Source: Chitinophaga agrisoli (GTDB lineage: Bacteria; Bacteroidota; Bacteroidia; Chitinophagales; Chitinophagaceae). Taken from it: 64,000 nucleotides of DNA. Every line of letters begins with the position of its first letter. Position 1 is the first letter of the stretch. Made by a program: the position numbers and the translations under genes. Below the pieces are notes generated by a model. The model had not been told where the DNA came from. It saw only the letters and a program-made list of their open reading frames with translations, and searched no databases. The stretch is from contig NZ_VUOC01000004.1 in assembly GCF_008386695.1 (NCBI RefSeq), forward strand, positions 1,924,327 to 1,988,326. The letters run 5' to 3'. Shown piece by piece: positions 42,936 to 50,617 of the stretch.

Positions 42936-44039
42936 TTACCGGTCTTTACTTAACAATCCATCACCCTGCGCGTGCATTTTCAACTGTACAGGCTCCGCCA
43001 CTGCATGGTCTGCCTGGAACTCCTCCCCCAATAGCATTGAAATAGTAGCGGCGATCTGTTGCTGCCACATTTGCTGCTCTTCCTTTATCTCTCCTGCGGG
43101 ATAGATATCCGGTCCTATCACCGCCATCCACATTTCGCCTGAGCCTTTAGCCCAAAAGCCATGCGTTTGCCAGTTGCCGGGGTTCTGCCCCCTCCCATGG
43201 TCTGTAGTGATGATAAAGGTAGTATTGTCTTTATAGAAGGGATCTGTTTGTACATAATACCATAATTCGCCTATCATACGGTCCACATCTACCGCCTTTT
43301 GCAGGTAAAGGTCATAACGGCCTTTATGGGCGCACTCATCTGTTTCGCCCAGCCCCAGGAAGACCACTTTGGGATGATTCCGCTCCACATACTGTTGCAT
43401 ACTTAACCAGGTTAACATATCATAGCGGGTATGTCCTTTATCCGTAATATAGTCCTGCAGGCTGTTCACCACTGTGGCGGTGTCGCCGGTACCTGAAAGG
43501 GACTCATAGCCGGCATTAACGGAAAAACCGCCTGAGCGCTCATTCAGGATATAGGGTAAGACATTCCAGGAGCTGAATGCCACTACTTTGCCCTGATAGT
43601 CTTTTTGCTGGTTCAGGAATTGCAGTACGTTGGCACTCTTGTTCACCACCGGTATGTTTGCTACAAAGCGCCTGGTTGCATAACCGGTGAACATCTCGCT
43701 ATAGCCGGGGTAAGATATTTTATAGAAATTCCGCACGTTCACCTTATTGTTCCACTGCCTGTTACCATACAGGCAGCCCTGTTTCGCGATCACATTCCAG
43801 AAAAAGGGCATCAGTTTCTGGCGGCGGACGTTAGTGGAGTCGTCCCAATATAATTGCCGCATGATAGCGGTATCCTTTACAAATTCCGGGTCCGACAGCA
43901 GGCGGGCATCTGCCCCGTTAAATACTTCCTGCCAGCGGAAGCCATCCGTAGTGATAATAAAGATATTCCGCTTCTTTTCGGGCTGTGCAGTAGCCACCAG
44001 TGACGAAAACAGGACAATTGCCCAGAGCCAGTATCTCAT
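42936..44039 (-). CDS. secreted type I phosphodiesterase / alkaline phosphatase-superfamily protein
   Basis: A 367-residue protein with a signal peptide (VLFSSLVATAQ). The alkaline phosphatase-superfamily metal sites are visible: TTDGFRWQEVF near the start, GLGETDECAHKGRYDLY in the middle, and TTDHGRG with a following His (TH) near residue 300. It probably hydrolyses a phosphodiester or similar ester in the periplasm; the substrate is unknown. ATG 44039 is taken as start for the signal peptide. It converges on HxlR with no gap. Confidence 0.85.
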   Translation of the reverse strand: MRYWLWAIVLFSSLVATAQPEKKRNIFIITTDGFRWQEVFNGADARLLSDPEFVKDTAIMRQLYWDDSTNVRRQKLMPFFWNVIAKQGCLYGNRQWNNKVNVRNFYKISYPGYSEMFTGYATRRFVANIPVVNKSANVLQFLNQQKDYQGKVVAFSSWNVLPYILNERSGGFSVNAGYESLSGTGDTATVVNSLQDYITDKGHTRYDMLTWLSMQQYVERNHPKVVFLGLGETDECAHKGRYDLYLQKAVDVDRMIGELWYYVQTDPFYKDNTTFIITTDHGRGQNPGNWQTHGFWAKGSGEMWMAVIGPDIYPAGEIKEEQQMWQQQIAATISMLLGEEFQADHAVAEPVQLKMHAQGDGLLSKDR

Positions 44040-44113
44040 TTGTACGGAGTTTTTCAAAAGAACGTACAAAGTATGATCCAGATATTAACAGCAGGTTAAA
44101 TTATTATTGTCTG

Positions 44114-44569
44114 TTACTGCTGCCCCAGTAGCATCAGGAGGTATTTATTCAGCTCTTTTAACCCGGCGCCGGGCAGGGAGAAGAATTTCGTATCAAATTG
44201 TTCGACGGTCACCACCGCTTTTTTTATGATCTTTTTCCCCTCTTCGGTCAACGCCACTTTTTTAGCCCGGGTATCGCCCGCATGTTCCTGCCGCTGTATC
44301 AGGCCTTTTTGCTCCAATGTTCTCAGGACAGTGGAGGTTGTCATGGGGTCAATTTTTGTATGGCCGGACAGGAGTACCTGTGTGACATCCTGTTTGTGGA
44401 GCATTAGCCAATGAATGCTGGCCATCAACACAAACTGAGAATGGGTTAAGCCGTATTTTTCCAATGCTTTTTTTATTTCCCTTTGCCAGAGGTTGGTTAC
44501 CTGCCATAACAGGAAACCCGGGCTGTCCTCTGCTTTTTCTACACCAAATGTGTTGTCTTCTGATCTCAT
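44114..44569 (-). CDS. MarR-family transcriptional regulator
   Basis: A 151-residue MarR protein with the winged helix (HSQFVLMASIHWLM, HTKIDPMTTSTVLRTLEQKGLIQRQEHAGDTRAKKVALTEEG). Its start ATG 44569-44567 overlaps the TGA of the upstream SRPBCC gene (ATGA), so the two are translationally coupled. It probably represses its own operon through the inverted repeat at 45013-45030. The longer frame to 44650 is rejected because it lies inside the SRPBCC gene. Confidence 0.92.
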   Translation of the reverse strand: MRSEDNTFGVEKAEDSPGFLLWQVTNLWQREIKKALEKYGLTHSQFVLMASIHWLMLHKQDVTQVLLSGHTKIDPMTTSTVLRTLEQKGLIQRQEHAGDTRAKKVALTEEGKKIIKKAVVTVEQFDTKFFSLPGAGLKELNKYLLMLLGQQ

Positions 44570-44985
44570 AGTTTTGCTGCTGCTTTTATCTGTTCCTGCA
44601 TATCTGCCGGTAACGCATCTGCCAGCTTTTGGGCCACTATCTTTATCCAAAGAAAACCCAGTAGCCCTTTCATGCTGAGGGTATTTGTAATTTTCAGCCC
44701 ATCCGGCGTGTCTTCAAAGGTATGGCGGTCATACATCTTTGCCAATGGGAAATGGGTACAGTCTAAAAAGCTTTGGTTCTCAACGGTTTCGAGCAGGGTT
44801 ATTTTCACATTGGGGCCGCCTTGGGGCCGTAAAGTAAAGTGATTGCCTTTTTCGAACCTGCCTTCCATTTTGGCAAATTCAATACCGGCGTCCCAGGTAT
44901 GCCAGTTGTTTACATCTGAAAAGAGTTTCCACATTTGTTCTTTGGTGACGGTGTTTGTCAGGATTGAATGAGATCTTGTCCACAT
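44566..44985 (-). CDS. SRPBCC-family (polyketide cyclase/START-like) protein
   Basis: A 139-residue SRPBCC protein (TVTKEQMWKLFSDVNNWHTWDAGIEFAKMEG, FTLRPQGGPNVKITLLE) with the helix-grip fold pattern. Such proteins bind small hydrophobic molecules in a deep pocket. It is first in a two-gene operon with a MarR regulator; the ligand of the pair could be the same, but that is inference. Confidence 0.85.
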   Translation of the reverse strand: MWTRSHSILTNTVTKEQMWKLFSDVNNWHTWDAGIEFAKMEGRFEKGNHFTLRPQGGPNVKITLLETVENQSFLDCTHFPLAKMYDRHTFEDTPDGLKITNTLSMKGLLGFLWIKIVAQKLADALPADMQEQIKAAAKL

Positions 44986-45006
44986 AGCGTTATTATATTA
45001 TAAGCG

Positions 45007-45030
45007 CAAATATAATAAGTGTACTTATTA
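45007..45030 (-). promoter_or_regulatory. promoter and MarR operator of the SRPBCC-MarR operon
   Basis: On the minus strand TATATTTG (45014-45007) is a perfect -7 element. Immediately upstream and overlapping it by two bases is TAATAAGT-GT-ACTTATTA (45013-45030), 8-bp arms around 2 bases. Binding there would cover the promoter spacer. MarR dimers bind palindromes of this size. Confidence 0.7.
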
Positions 45031-45138
45031 AATAAAAGCTTGCTGGTAAAATAAAAAGGCATGATAGACTGTAGACGTATTTTATTTAAAGCTTATAAAT
45101 GCTATCTTAGCACGAGAAAGCTATTGTAACTCAACGCT

Positions 45139-45714
45139 ATGCATGCCACCATTATACAGGAATTCAAAAAGCATATTCAACTGACAGTTGAAGAAGAAGC
45201 ACTTATAACAGCGTCATTCCGGTATAAGAAAGTGAGGCGGAACCAGGTTTTGGTACAACCGCCGGATATTGCCCTGTATGAGCATTTTGTTATTAGCGGC
45301 TGCCTGGTTGAATATTACCTGGATGATAATGGTACGCAGCATACGCTGTCTTTTGCGCCCCAGGGATGGTGGATGACGGATCTGCGGAGCTTTTTAATGA
45401 AGCAGGAATCCAGGTACTTTGTGGAAACGGTGGAGGATAGCGAGTTGCTGATCGTAACCAGGGAGCAGTATGATGAATTGCTGCGTAAAATCCCCTTACT
45501 CAATAACTATTTCAGGATACTGTATCAGAATGCCATTATAGGACAGGAGGAACGCCTGTTAAATGTATTAAGCACCAAGGTGGATGAACGTTATCTCCGC
45601 TTTTTAAAAAAGTATCCGCAGCTGGAGAACAGGTTACCACAGTACCTGATCGCCTCTTACCTGGGAGTGACGCCCGAGTTCTTTAGCCGGGTTAAGTCGA
45701 AAATAAGCCGGTAG
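45139..45714 (+). CDS. Crp/Fnr-family transcriptional regulator
   Basis: A 191-residue protein with an N-terminal cyclic-nucleotide-binding-like beta roll (VRRNQVLVQPPDIALYEHFVISGCLVEYYLD) and a C-terminal HTH (PQYLIASYLGVTPEFFSRVKSKI). It lacks Fnr-type iron-sulfur cysteines. This short form is abundant in Bacteroidota and usually controls a neighbouring gene. Here DoxX and pirin genes follow on the same strand after 98 bases that contain a direct repeat likely to be its target. Confidence 0.9.
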   Translation: MHATIIQEFKKHIQLTVEEEALITASFRYKKVRRNQVLVQPPDIALYEHFVISGCLVEYYLDDNGTQHTLSFAPQGWWMTDLRSFLMKQESRYFVETVEDSELLIVTREQYDELLRKIPLLNNYFRILYQNAIIGQEERLLNVLSTKVDERYLRFLKKYPQLENRLPQYLIASYLGVTPEFFSRVKSKISR

Positions 45715-45720
45715 CATTTT

Positions 45721-45757
45721 CTTAAACTAGATCAATTTTCTTTCTTAAGTTAGGTCA
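45721..45757 (+). promoter_or_regulatory. direct-repeat operator before DoxX-pirin
   Basis: CTTAAACTAGATCA (45721-45734) and CTTAAGTTAGGTCA (45744-45757) are 14-base repeats differing at three positions, with a 23-base period. They lie between the Crp/Fnr gene and the DoxX-pirin operon, 56 bases before the DoxX start. Confidence 0.55.
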
Positions 45758-45812
45758 TTGCCGGGTATGCCGTAAAGTCTCAATTTTGTTCTCATAAAAA
45801 TCAAATAAAAAA

Positions 45813-46271
45813 ATGAGAACACTGATCAACCGCATTACGGCAACCGAACCTAACACTGTACCTTTTATTTTAAGGATTGTATTTGCCATTGTTTTATGGC
45901 CGCATGGCGCGCAGCTATTATTAGGACTTTTTGGCGGATATGGGTTCTCCGGTACCATGCAGTATTTCACCACACAGGCTGGTTTACCTTCACTGATCGC
46001 ATTCCTTGTGATTTTCATTGAGTTCTTCGGCAGTTTATTTATCCTGTTTGGATTATTTACAAGACTTGTTGCAGTGGCATCCATCATCCTGTTCCTGGGT
46101 ATGATCTTTACTGTACATCAGCAATTTGGTTTCTTTATGAACTGGTATGGCAGCATGAAAGGCGAAGGTTATGAATATCACCTGCTCGTGATCGGTATAC
46201 TAGTGTGCCTGGTTATCTCAGGTGCAGGAAAGATAAGCCTGGACGGGATATTACATAAAAACACAAAATAA
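45813..46271 (+). CDS. DoxX-family membrane protein
   Basis: A 152-residue DoxX protein with four transmembrane segments and the family strings FVIVLWPHGAQLLLGLFGG-like (about 25-45), FVIFIEFFGSLFILFGLFTR (about 65-85) and LGMIFTVHQQFGFFMNW. It forms a two-gene operon with pirin (6-base gap) downstream of a Crp/Fnr gene. DoxX with pirin downstream of a regulator is a recurrent set, thought to respond to redox stress; the precise reaction is not known. Confidence 0.9.
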   Translation: MRTLINRITATEPNTVPFILRIVFAIVLWPHGAQLLLGLFGGYGFSGTMQYFTTQAGLPSLIAFLVIFIEFFGSLFILFGLFTRLVAVASIILFLGMIFTVHQQFGFFMNWYGSMKGEGYEYHLLVIGILVCLVISGAGKISLDGILHKNTK

Positions 46272-46277
46272 CATACC

Positions 46278-47015
46278 ATGTCAGATCTAAAATATTCACG
46301 GATTGTAAAAATACCTGGGGTAGAGCATGGCGATTTCTCTGCTTTTCAGGCCCGGCATAATGCCTTTAGCGGGTTAATGAGCCCGGTGATCGGATTTGAT
46401 CATTTTAAGATGAAAGAGGATGTTTTTGGCGCGCATAAACATATGCATATGTCAGCCGTCAGTTACCTGTTTGAAGATTCAATACCTTACCGTAACGAGG
46501 ATTCCATGGGAACAGACCTGATCATTACGCCCGGCAGCCTGTTGTGGACCTGGGCCGGCAGCGGGGTTGTTCATCATGAAACCCCTACTGTGCCGGGTGA
46601 AGCGGTACATGGCCTGCAATTATTTTTGGATATACCTCCTGCAAACAGGGCAATGCCTCCCAAGAGTATTTATATTCCGATAGAGACTATGCCGGTGGTT
46701 GCAACAGAAGGCGCATCTGTAAAAGTGGTGATGGGCGCAGCAGGCGATACGGTGAATGGTATTCATACACCAGAACCGGTAACCTTGCTGGATATTAAGC
46801 TGGACGCGGGGAAAACTACTGAGTATTTGCTGCCGGCCGGATGGAATGGCACTGTGTATGTGCTTTCAGGAGCACTGCAGGTTAATAGTGAGGCGCTGCA
46901 TAAAAATGACGCTATTTCTTTTGGGGCTGCAGGTGGAGATGAGCAGGTGATAATTGCCGCGGATGCTGCGAGCCGGTTACTGTTGATCAGTGGCCCGCCG
47001 GTTGGGGTAAATTGA
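46278..47015 (+). CDS. pirin-family protein
   Basis: A 245-residue bicupin of the pirin family. The N-terminal cupin keeps the metal site pattern (GAHKHMHMSAVSYLFED with H53/H55/H57, then GVVHHE at 97-101) and the central LQLFLDIPPANR string. Pirins bind iron; some have quercetin-oxygenase activity and others bind transcription factors. It is co-transcribed with DoxX and followed by a terminator at 47041. Confidence 0.92.
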   Translation: MSDLKYSRIVKIPGVEHGDFSAFQARHNAFSGLMSPVIGFDHFKMKEDVFGAHKHMHMSAVSYLFEDSIPYRNEDSMGTDLIITPGSLLWTWAGSGVVHHETPTVPGEAVHGLQLFLDIPPANRAMPPKSIYIPIETMPVVATEGASVKVVMGAAGDTVNGIHTPEPVTLLDIKLDAGKTTEYLLPAGWNGTVYVLSGALQVNSEALHKNDAISFGAAGGDEQVIIAADAASRLLLISGPPVGVN

Positions 47016-47040
47016 GATTGTTTGTTTGTTATAAAAAGAT

Positions 47041-47066
47041 AGCCGTTGAAGTATCAACGGCTTTTC
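47041..47066. terminator. bidirectional terminator
   Basis: AGCCGTTGA (47041-47049) pairs with TCAACGGCT (47054-47062) around AGTA, followed by TTTT; AT-rich flank on the other strand. It separates pirin from the convergent gene ending at 47092. Confidence 0.85.
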
Positions 47067-47091
47067 TGTATTATATAATAACGATCAAAGT

Positions 47092-49161
47092 TTACCGGAG
47101 GTAAAACGTTTGGCTGAAAGCGCCATTGGCGGCCACATCCCAGGCTTCTACGCGAACCCATTTCCGGCCGGCCAGCTGCGTTTTGATGGTGAACGTCTTT
47201 TGTCCAAATGCCTGCGTGTTGGTGAGATCTATTTTCTCCCGGTATACTTTGGCGCCATCCCCTGAGATGATCTCTATGAAATTCATGGGGAAGGTCCAGT
47301 TAAGTGTAAGGGCGATCTCCGCAGCGCCGTTGGATGGAAGCTGCAGGCTATCGCCTGAAATATGGCCATTGATCTTTAGCGAAGGCATCAGCACCTCCCC
47401 TGTGGTACCAAAGAACCGGCCATGCTGCATAGCATTGAGGACGGGCAGCCAGCCGTTTTTGTAGGCGGGCAATGTATCCAGCATGAGGTAGTTTACGTTC
47501 ATATGCGCGTACATCTCGTTCTGCGGGGTGACGGTGAACAGGTCCGCTTCACAGATGACCGTCTTTTTTGTTCCCCAGTTGTTCATGTCGTCCAGCAGGT
47601 CCAGGACCCTTTTGCCCAGCCGTGGCTGAGACAGGTCTGCGGGCATGGCTTTCCAGGCGGCGCCCATAAAACGATCCGATAGAAAGAAGGCTTCGTTCTT
47701 ATAGGCGTCTGGCGTATTCACGGAGCCTTTTGTGCGGGGATGGGCTGTCCAGGCGAGGCCTTGTTCATCCTGCAGCAGGCGCAGCATATCCTGTTTATCG
47801 CCGATATGGTATACTTTACCGTAGCCGGGTTTTTCTTCTACATATGGCGTGCCTGGCTTACGGGACATTACCCAATAGACCGGGCGGGGAAACAGCTCGA
47901 GCCAGTGGCCGCCGAAGAATTCATTGGGCTCTTCGCCGGGTAAGAGCAGAAAGTCGTTGTCTGATTGTTTTTCACATAGGTCAAGGAGTGCCTTTAGCTG
48001 AGGCAGCCTTTTTTCGTCCGGACCTTTAGGATCAGCGGTGTAATGGAACTCTGCCAGGTGAACAATGTCAAGCCCCATCTGTTTGAAGACGTTTACGAAT
48101 TCCGGATGTTCCGGTACCGGTTTACCTGCCATCACTACGCTCATGATAAACTCATTATGGAAGTGGCTGGACATGGTCTTGAAACCAGGTAACGGGACGT
48201 AGCGGTCATTATGTGTGAACTGTTTTACAGCCGAAAAGGCTTCCGCATTATTTTCCGCGTTCAGTAAGCAAAAGAAATTAAGGCGTTGTTTTGTAGCCGG
48301 CGGCGCATTAAACCATGGAACAAAACGTTTATCGCCCTGCAATTCTTGTCTGATACCGATCCCATACCCATCCATCATCTGACGATAGTGGCTGCCATAC
48401 CAGGTAAACTGCAGGTTAAAGGCTTCGTCTAAAGGATAGAAATACTGGTGTGGCGGCGGGAACAGTACCAGGGCGCCCTGTTTACCTGTTGCGGCTATGG
48501 CGCGGTATTTAACCGCCAGGTTACGGGCGGTGTCTTTTACAGCGACCTGCGTTTGGGACAGGCTATCGCCCGTAGTTATCCATGAAACCTGCTGCCAGTC
48601 AGGCGAACTGCTTATCATACCCGCATCAAAAACAATCGCTTTAGCATCTGTCTGGGTGGCCAGCACAGCGGCTATGTTGAATAACGGGCTGCCGCTATAA
48701 AAGGTGATCTCAAGTGCGCCGGTGAAGGTTTCAGCGGAGAGCTGGCCGATGGTAACAACGGTATGGCTGCCTACTGTTTTTACCGATGCAGCGTTTTTCT
48801 TTATTGTAACCGGGTATGACTGGTGAGGTTTGTTGGGTACTTTATCAAAAAAGATATTCCATCCGTTTTGTGAAACCAGGTCCCTTTGGCCGACTGTCAG
48901 CACAAATGCGGGATCGAGATTAGTGGTGATCAGTTTTTTATCGAGGGAGATCTCTTTAAAGAGCGGGTGGCCCGGTTCCAGGTCGAATACAATATTACCG
49001 GTGTGTGCATTGCCGGACGGCCAGCTGATCTCCAGTAATTGACCATGTTGGCGGACCATTGCCCCATTAGCGGGTTTAAAGTCTTTCAGATCTGTTTTTA
49101 CCTGGGCTGTAGCAGCAACGGCAACGAATAGTGGAATAGTGAACAACAAAGCCAATTTCAT
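47092..49161 (-). CDS. secreted protein with PHP-like metal-site motifs
   Basis: A 689-residue protein with a Sec signal peptide ending ATAQ (residue 20). The first 300 residues look like beta-sandwich domains. From about 330 on, motifs recall the PHP phosphoesterase fold: HFH at 333-335, HLAEFHYTAD around 368-377, PGEEPN at 408-413, GGHW at 417-420, TAHPR at 472-476 and HGRFFGTTG at 580-588. These His/Asp/Glu clusters in this order suggest a metal-dependent hydrolase outside the cytoplasm. I cannot name a family or a substrate. It is monocistronic. Confidence 0.65.
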   Translation of the reverse strand: MKLALLFTIPLFVAVAATAQVKTDLKDFKPANGAMVRQHGQLLEISWPSGNAHTGNIVFDLEPGHPLFKEISLDKKLITTNLDPAFVLTVGQRDLVSQNGWNIFFDKVPNKPHQSYPVTIKKNAASVKTVGSHTVVTIGQLSAETFTGALEITFYSGSPLFNIAAVLATQTDAKAIVFDAGMISSSPDWQQVSWITTGDSLSQTQVAVKDTARNLAVKYRAIAATGKQGALVLFPPPHQYFYPLDEAFNLQFTWYGSHYRQMMDGYGIGIRQELQGDKRFVPWFNAPPATKQRLNFFCLLNAENNAEAFSAVKQFTHNDRYVPLPGFKTMSSHFHNEFIMSVVMAGKPVPEHPEFVNVFKQMGLDIVHLAEFHYTADPKGPDEKRLPQLKALLDLCEKQSDNDFLLLPGEEPNEFFGGHWLELFPRPVYWVMSRKPGTPYVEEKPGYGKVYHIGDKQDMLRLLQDEQGLAWTAHPRTKGSVNTPDAYKNEAFFLSDRFMGAAWKAMPADLSQPRLGKRVLDLLDDMNNWGTKKTVICEADLFTVTPQNEMYAHMNVNYLMLDTLPAYKNGWLPVLNAMQHGRFFGTTGEVLMPSLKINGHISGDSLQLPSNGAAEIALTLNWTFPMNFIEIISGDGAKVYREKIDLTNTQAFGQKTFTIKTQLAGRKWVRVEAWDVAANGAFSQTFYLR

Positions 49162-49299
49162 AACATGGATTTTGATCGCTTAATATATATTTTTCTGTTG
49201 GGAAATAAAAGCGGAGGGCTTTGCCGGAGGGGACAGATAGAGAAAATTTGTATATTAGTGTAAATGGCCGGTTAAGTCAAGGACGGAAAAAAGACTATC

Positions 49300-49833
49300 A
49301 TGCAACCATACATAATCACATTATTAACAATCCTGACATTTAGTTGTTATGCTCAGACTGGAGAAGTAAAAACTTTTAAGAAGAAAACTTATATAAATGG
49401 CAACCTTTACCAGCAAACAAGTGGGGCTATTAAAATAGAAAATGAACCAATCGATGTTTATTTTTTTCAACGTCACTTTTCCTCACCAGCTCATCTGCCC
49501 AAAAAGTTTACTGACAAACAATACAGCGGACAGACAATCTCATTCTGGAGCAACCCAAACGGCAAAAAAGACTTTCAATCTAACTGGACAAACACCTACT
49601 CTTATGACAGCCTTGGACGGGTGATCAATTATGCCTATTCCGCCTGCGTTGCGTGCTCCAGTGTTCCTTATAACTATTCTGTTACATATAATGCTAAAGG
49701 ACAAGTAACTCTTATTGCCGATAAGAGCAAAGACCGGTTTAGATTTTACTACAATGACAAAGGCGATATTATAAAATTTGAAAAGTATTTATTGGACAAG
49801 TTAGAAACGGAGATAACATTTGTTGAAGGATGA
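49300..49833 (+). CDS. secreted protein with RHS/YD-like repeats, unknown function
   Basis: A 177-residue product with a signal peptide (LLTILTFSCYAQ). The C-terminal half reads as short repeats of the YD type (YSYDSLGRVINYAYS, VTYNAKGQVTLIADKS, FYYNDKGDIIKFEKY), which fold as beta hairpins in larger RHS proteins. It is much too short to be an RHS shell. Base composition is more AT-rich than the neighbouring CAZyme genes. Its TGA directly abuts the stop of the minus-strand CE12 gene. Confidence 0.7.
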   Translation: MQPYIITLLTILTFSCYAQTGEVKTFKKKTYINGNLYQQTSGAIKIENEPIDVYFFQRHFSSPAHLPKKFTDKQYSGQTISFWSNPNGKKDFQSNWTNTYSYDSLGRVINYAYSACVACSSVPYNYSVTYNAKGQVTLIADKSKDRFRFYYNDKGDIIKFEKYLLDKLETEITFVEG

Positions 49834-50601
49834 TCAGGGCGCAACTTTTTTCGTAATCCTCTCCGCTAATTCCATTTTTCGTTCCCGTATAGCCGCCAGC
49901 ACCAACTCTGCGATACGCCTGGCGCCGTATTCGTTAAAATGTGTATTATCCTTTCTGCCTGCGGGATAGTGCGGGTTTTCCAGGGAATCTACCTGCATGT
50001 ATAATACTTTGGCATATTTGGGACCGAAGTAATCTGCCAGCTGGCGGCTTTTTGTATCCAGATCGATGACCGGAACATTGTACTGCCGGCCTATTTCCCA
50101 CACGGCCGCGCTGTATTCTCTGTGGGTTTCCTTTACATGGCCGGTGGAGTCAAAAGACAGGCGAGTTACGGGTGTTATTAAAACGGGTTGCGCTTTTTTG
50201 CCTCTGGCTTCGCGTATGAACCTGGCGAGGTTGTTCTTGTAGTCGGGAACAGGTGTATACCGGTCGCGGTACCGGGGCTCTTTTGCCTCGTCGTTATGGC
50301 CAAACTGTATGAGTACATAATCGCCTTCCTGCAGGCTGTCTGCCACTTCCTGCCAGCGGCCTTCGCTGATAAAGGTGCGCGTGCTTCTTCCGCCGCGGGC
50401 TTTGTTGATCACGGCCACGGAGGAGTCGAAAAAACCAGCAAAGGGCGTGCCCCAGCCCGTAACGGGCGATCTGTCGAGGGGTTGGTCACATACGGTGGAA
50501 TCGCCGATCAGCCATACATGGATCTTTTGTGGCGGCGCTATAAAAGCGGTAGTCATGCAAAACAGGACCACCAGGAGGATCTTTTTATCTGTGATTTTCA
50601 T
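49834..50601 (-). CDS. rhamnogalacturonan acetylesterase (CE12, SGNH hydrolase)
   Basis: A 255-residue secreted SGNH esterase with GDSTV at 33-37 (nucleophile Ser35), the Gly block RGGRST at 69-74, GHND at 101-104 (oxyanion Asn103) and the catalytic Asp218/His221 in DNTHF. The long form with GDSTVCDQP and GWGTPF is typical of CE12 rhamnogalacturonan or pectin acetylesterases. It removes acetyl groups so that lyases and glycosidases can reach the backbone. It is the last gene of the pectin operon, 16 bases after GH43. Confidence 0.9.
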   Translation of the reverse strand: MKITDKKILLVVLFCMTTAFIAPPQKIHVWLIGDSTVCDQPLDRSPVTGWGTPFAGFFDSSVAVINKARGGRSTRTFISEGRWQEVADSLQEGDYVLIQFGHNDEAKEPRYRDRYTPVPDYKNNLARFIREARGKKAQPVLITPVTRLSFDSTGHVKETHREYSAAVWEIGRQYNVPVIDLDTKSRQLADYFGPKYAKVLYMQVDSLENPHYPAGRKDNTHFNEYGARRIAELVLAAIRERKMELAERITKKVAP

Positions 50602-50617
50602 ATGTTGTTGTTTGATG

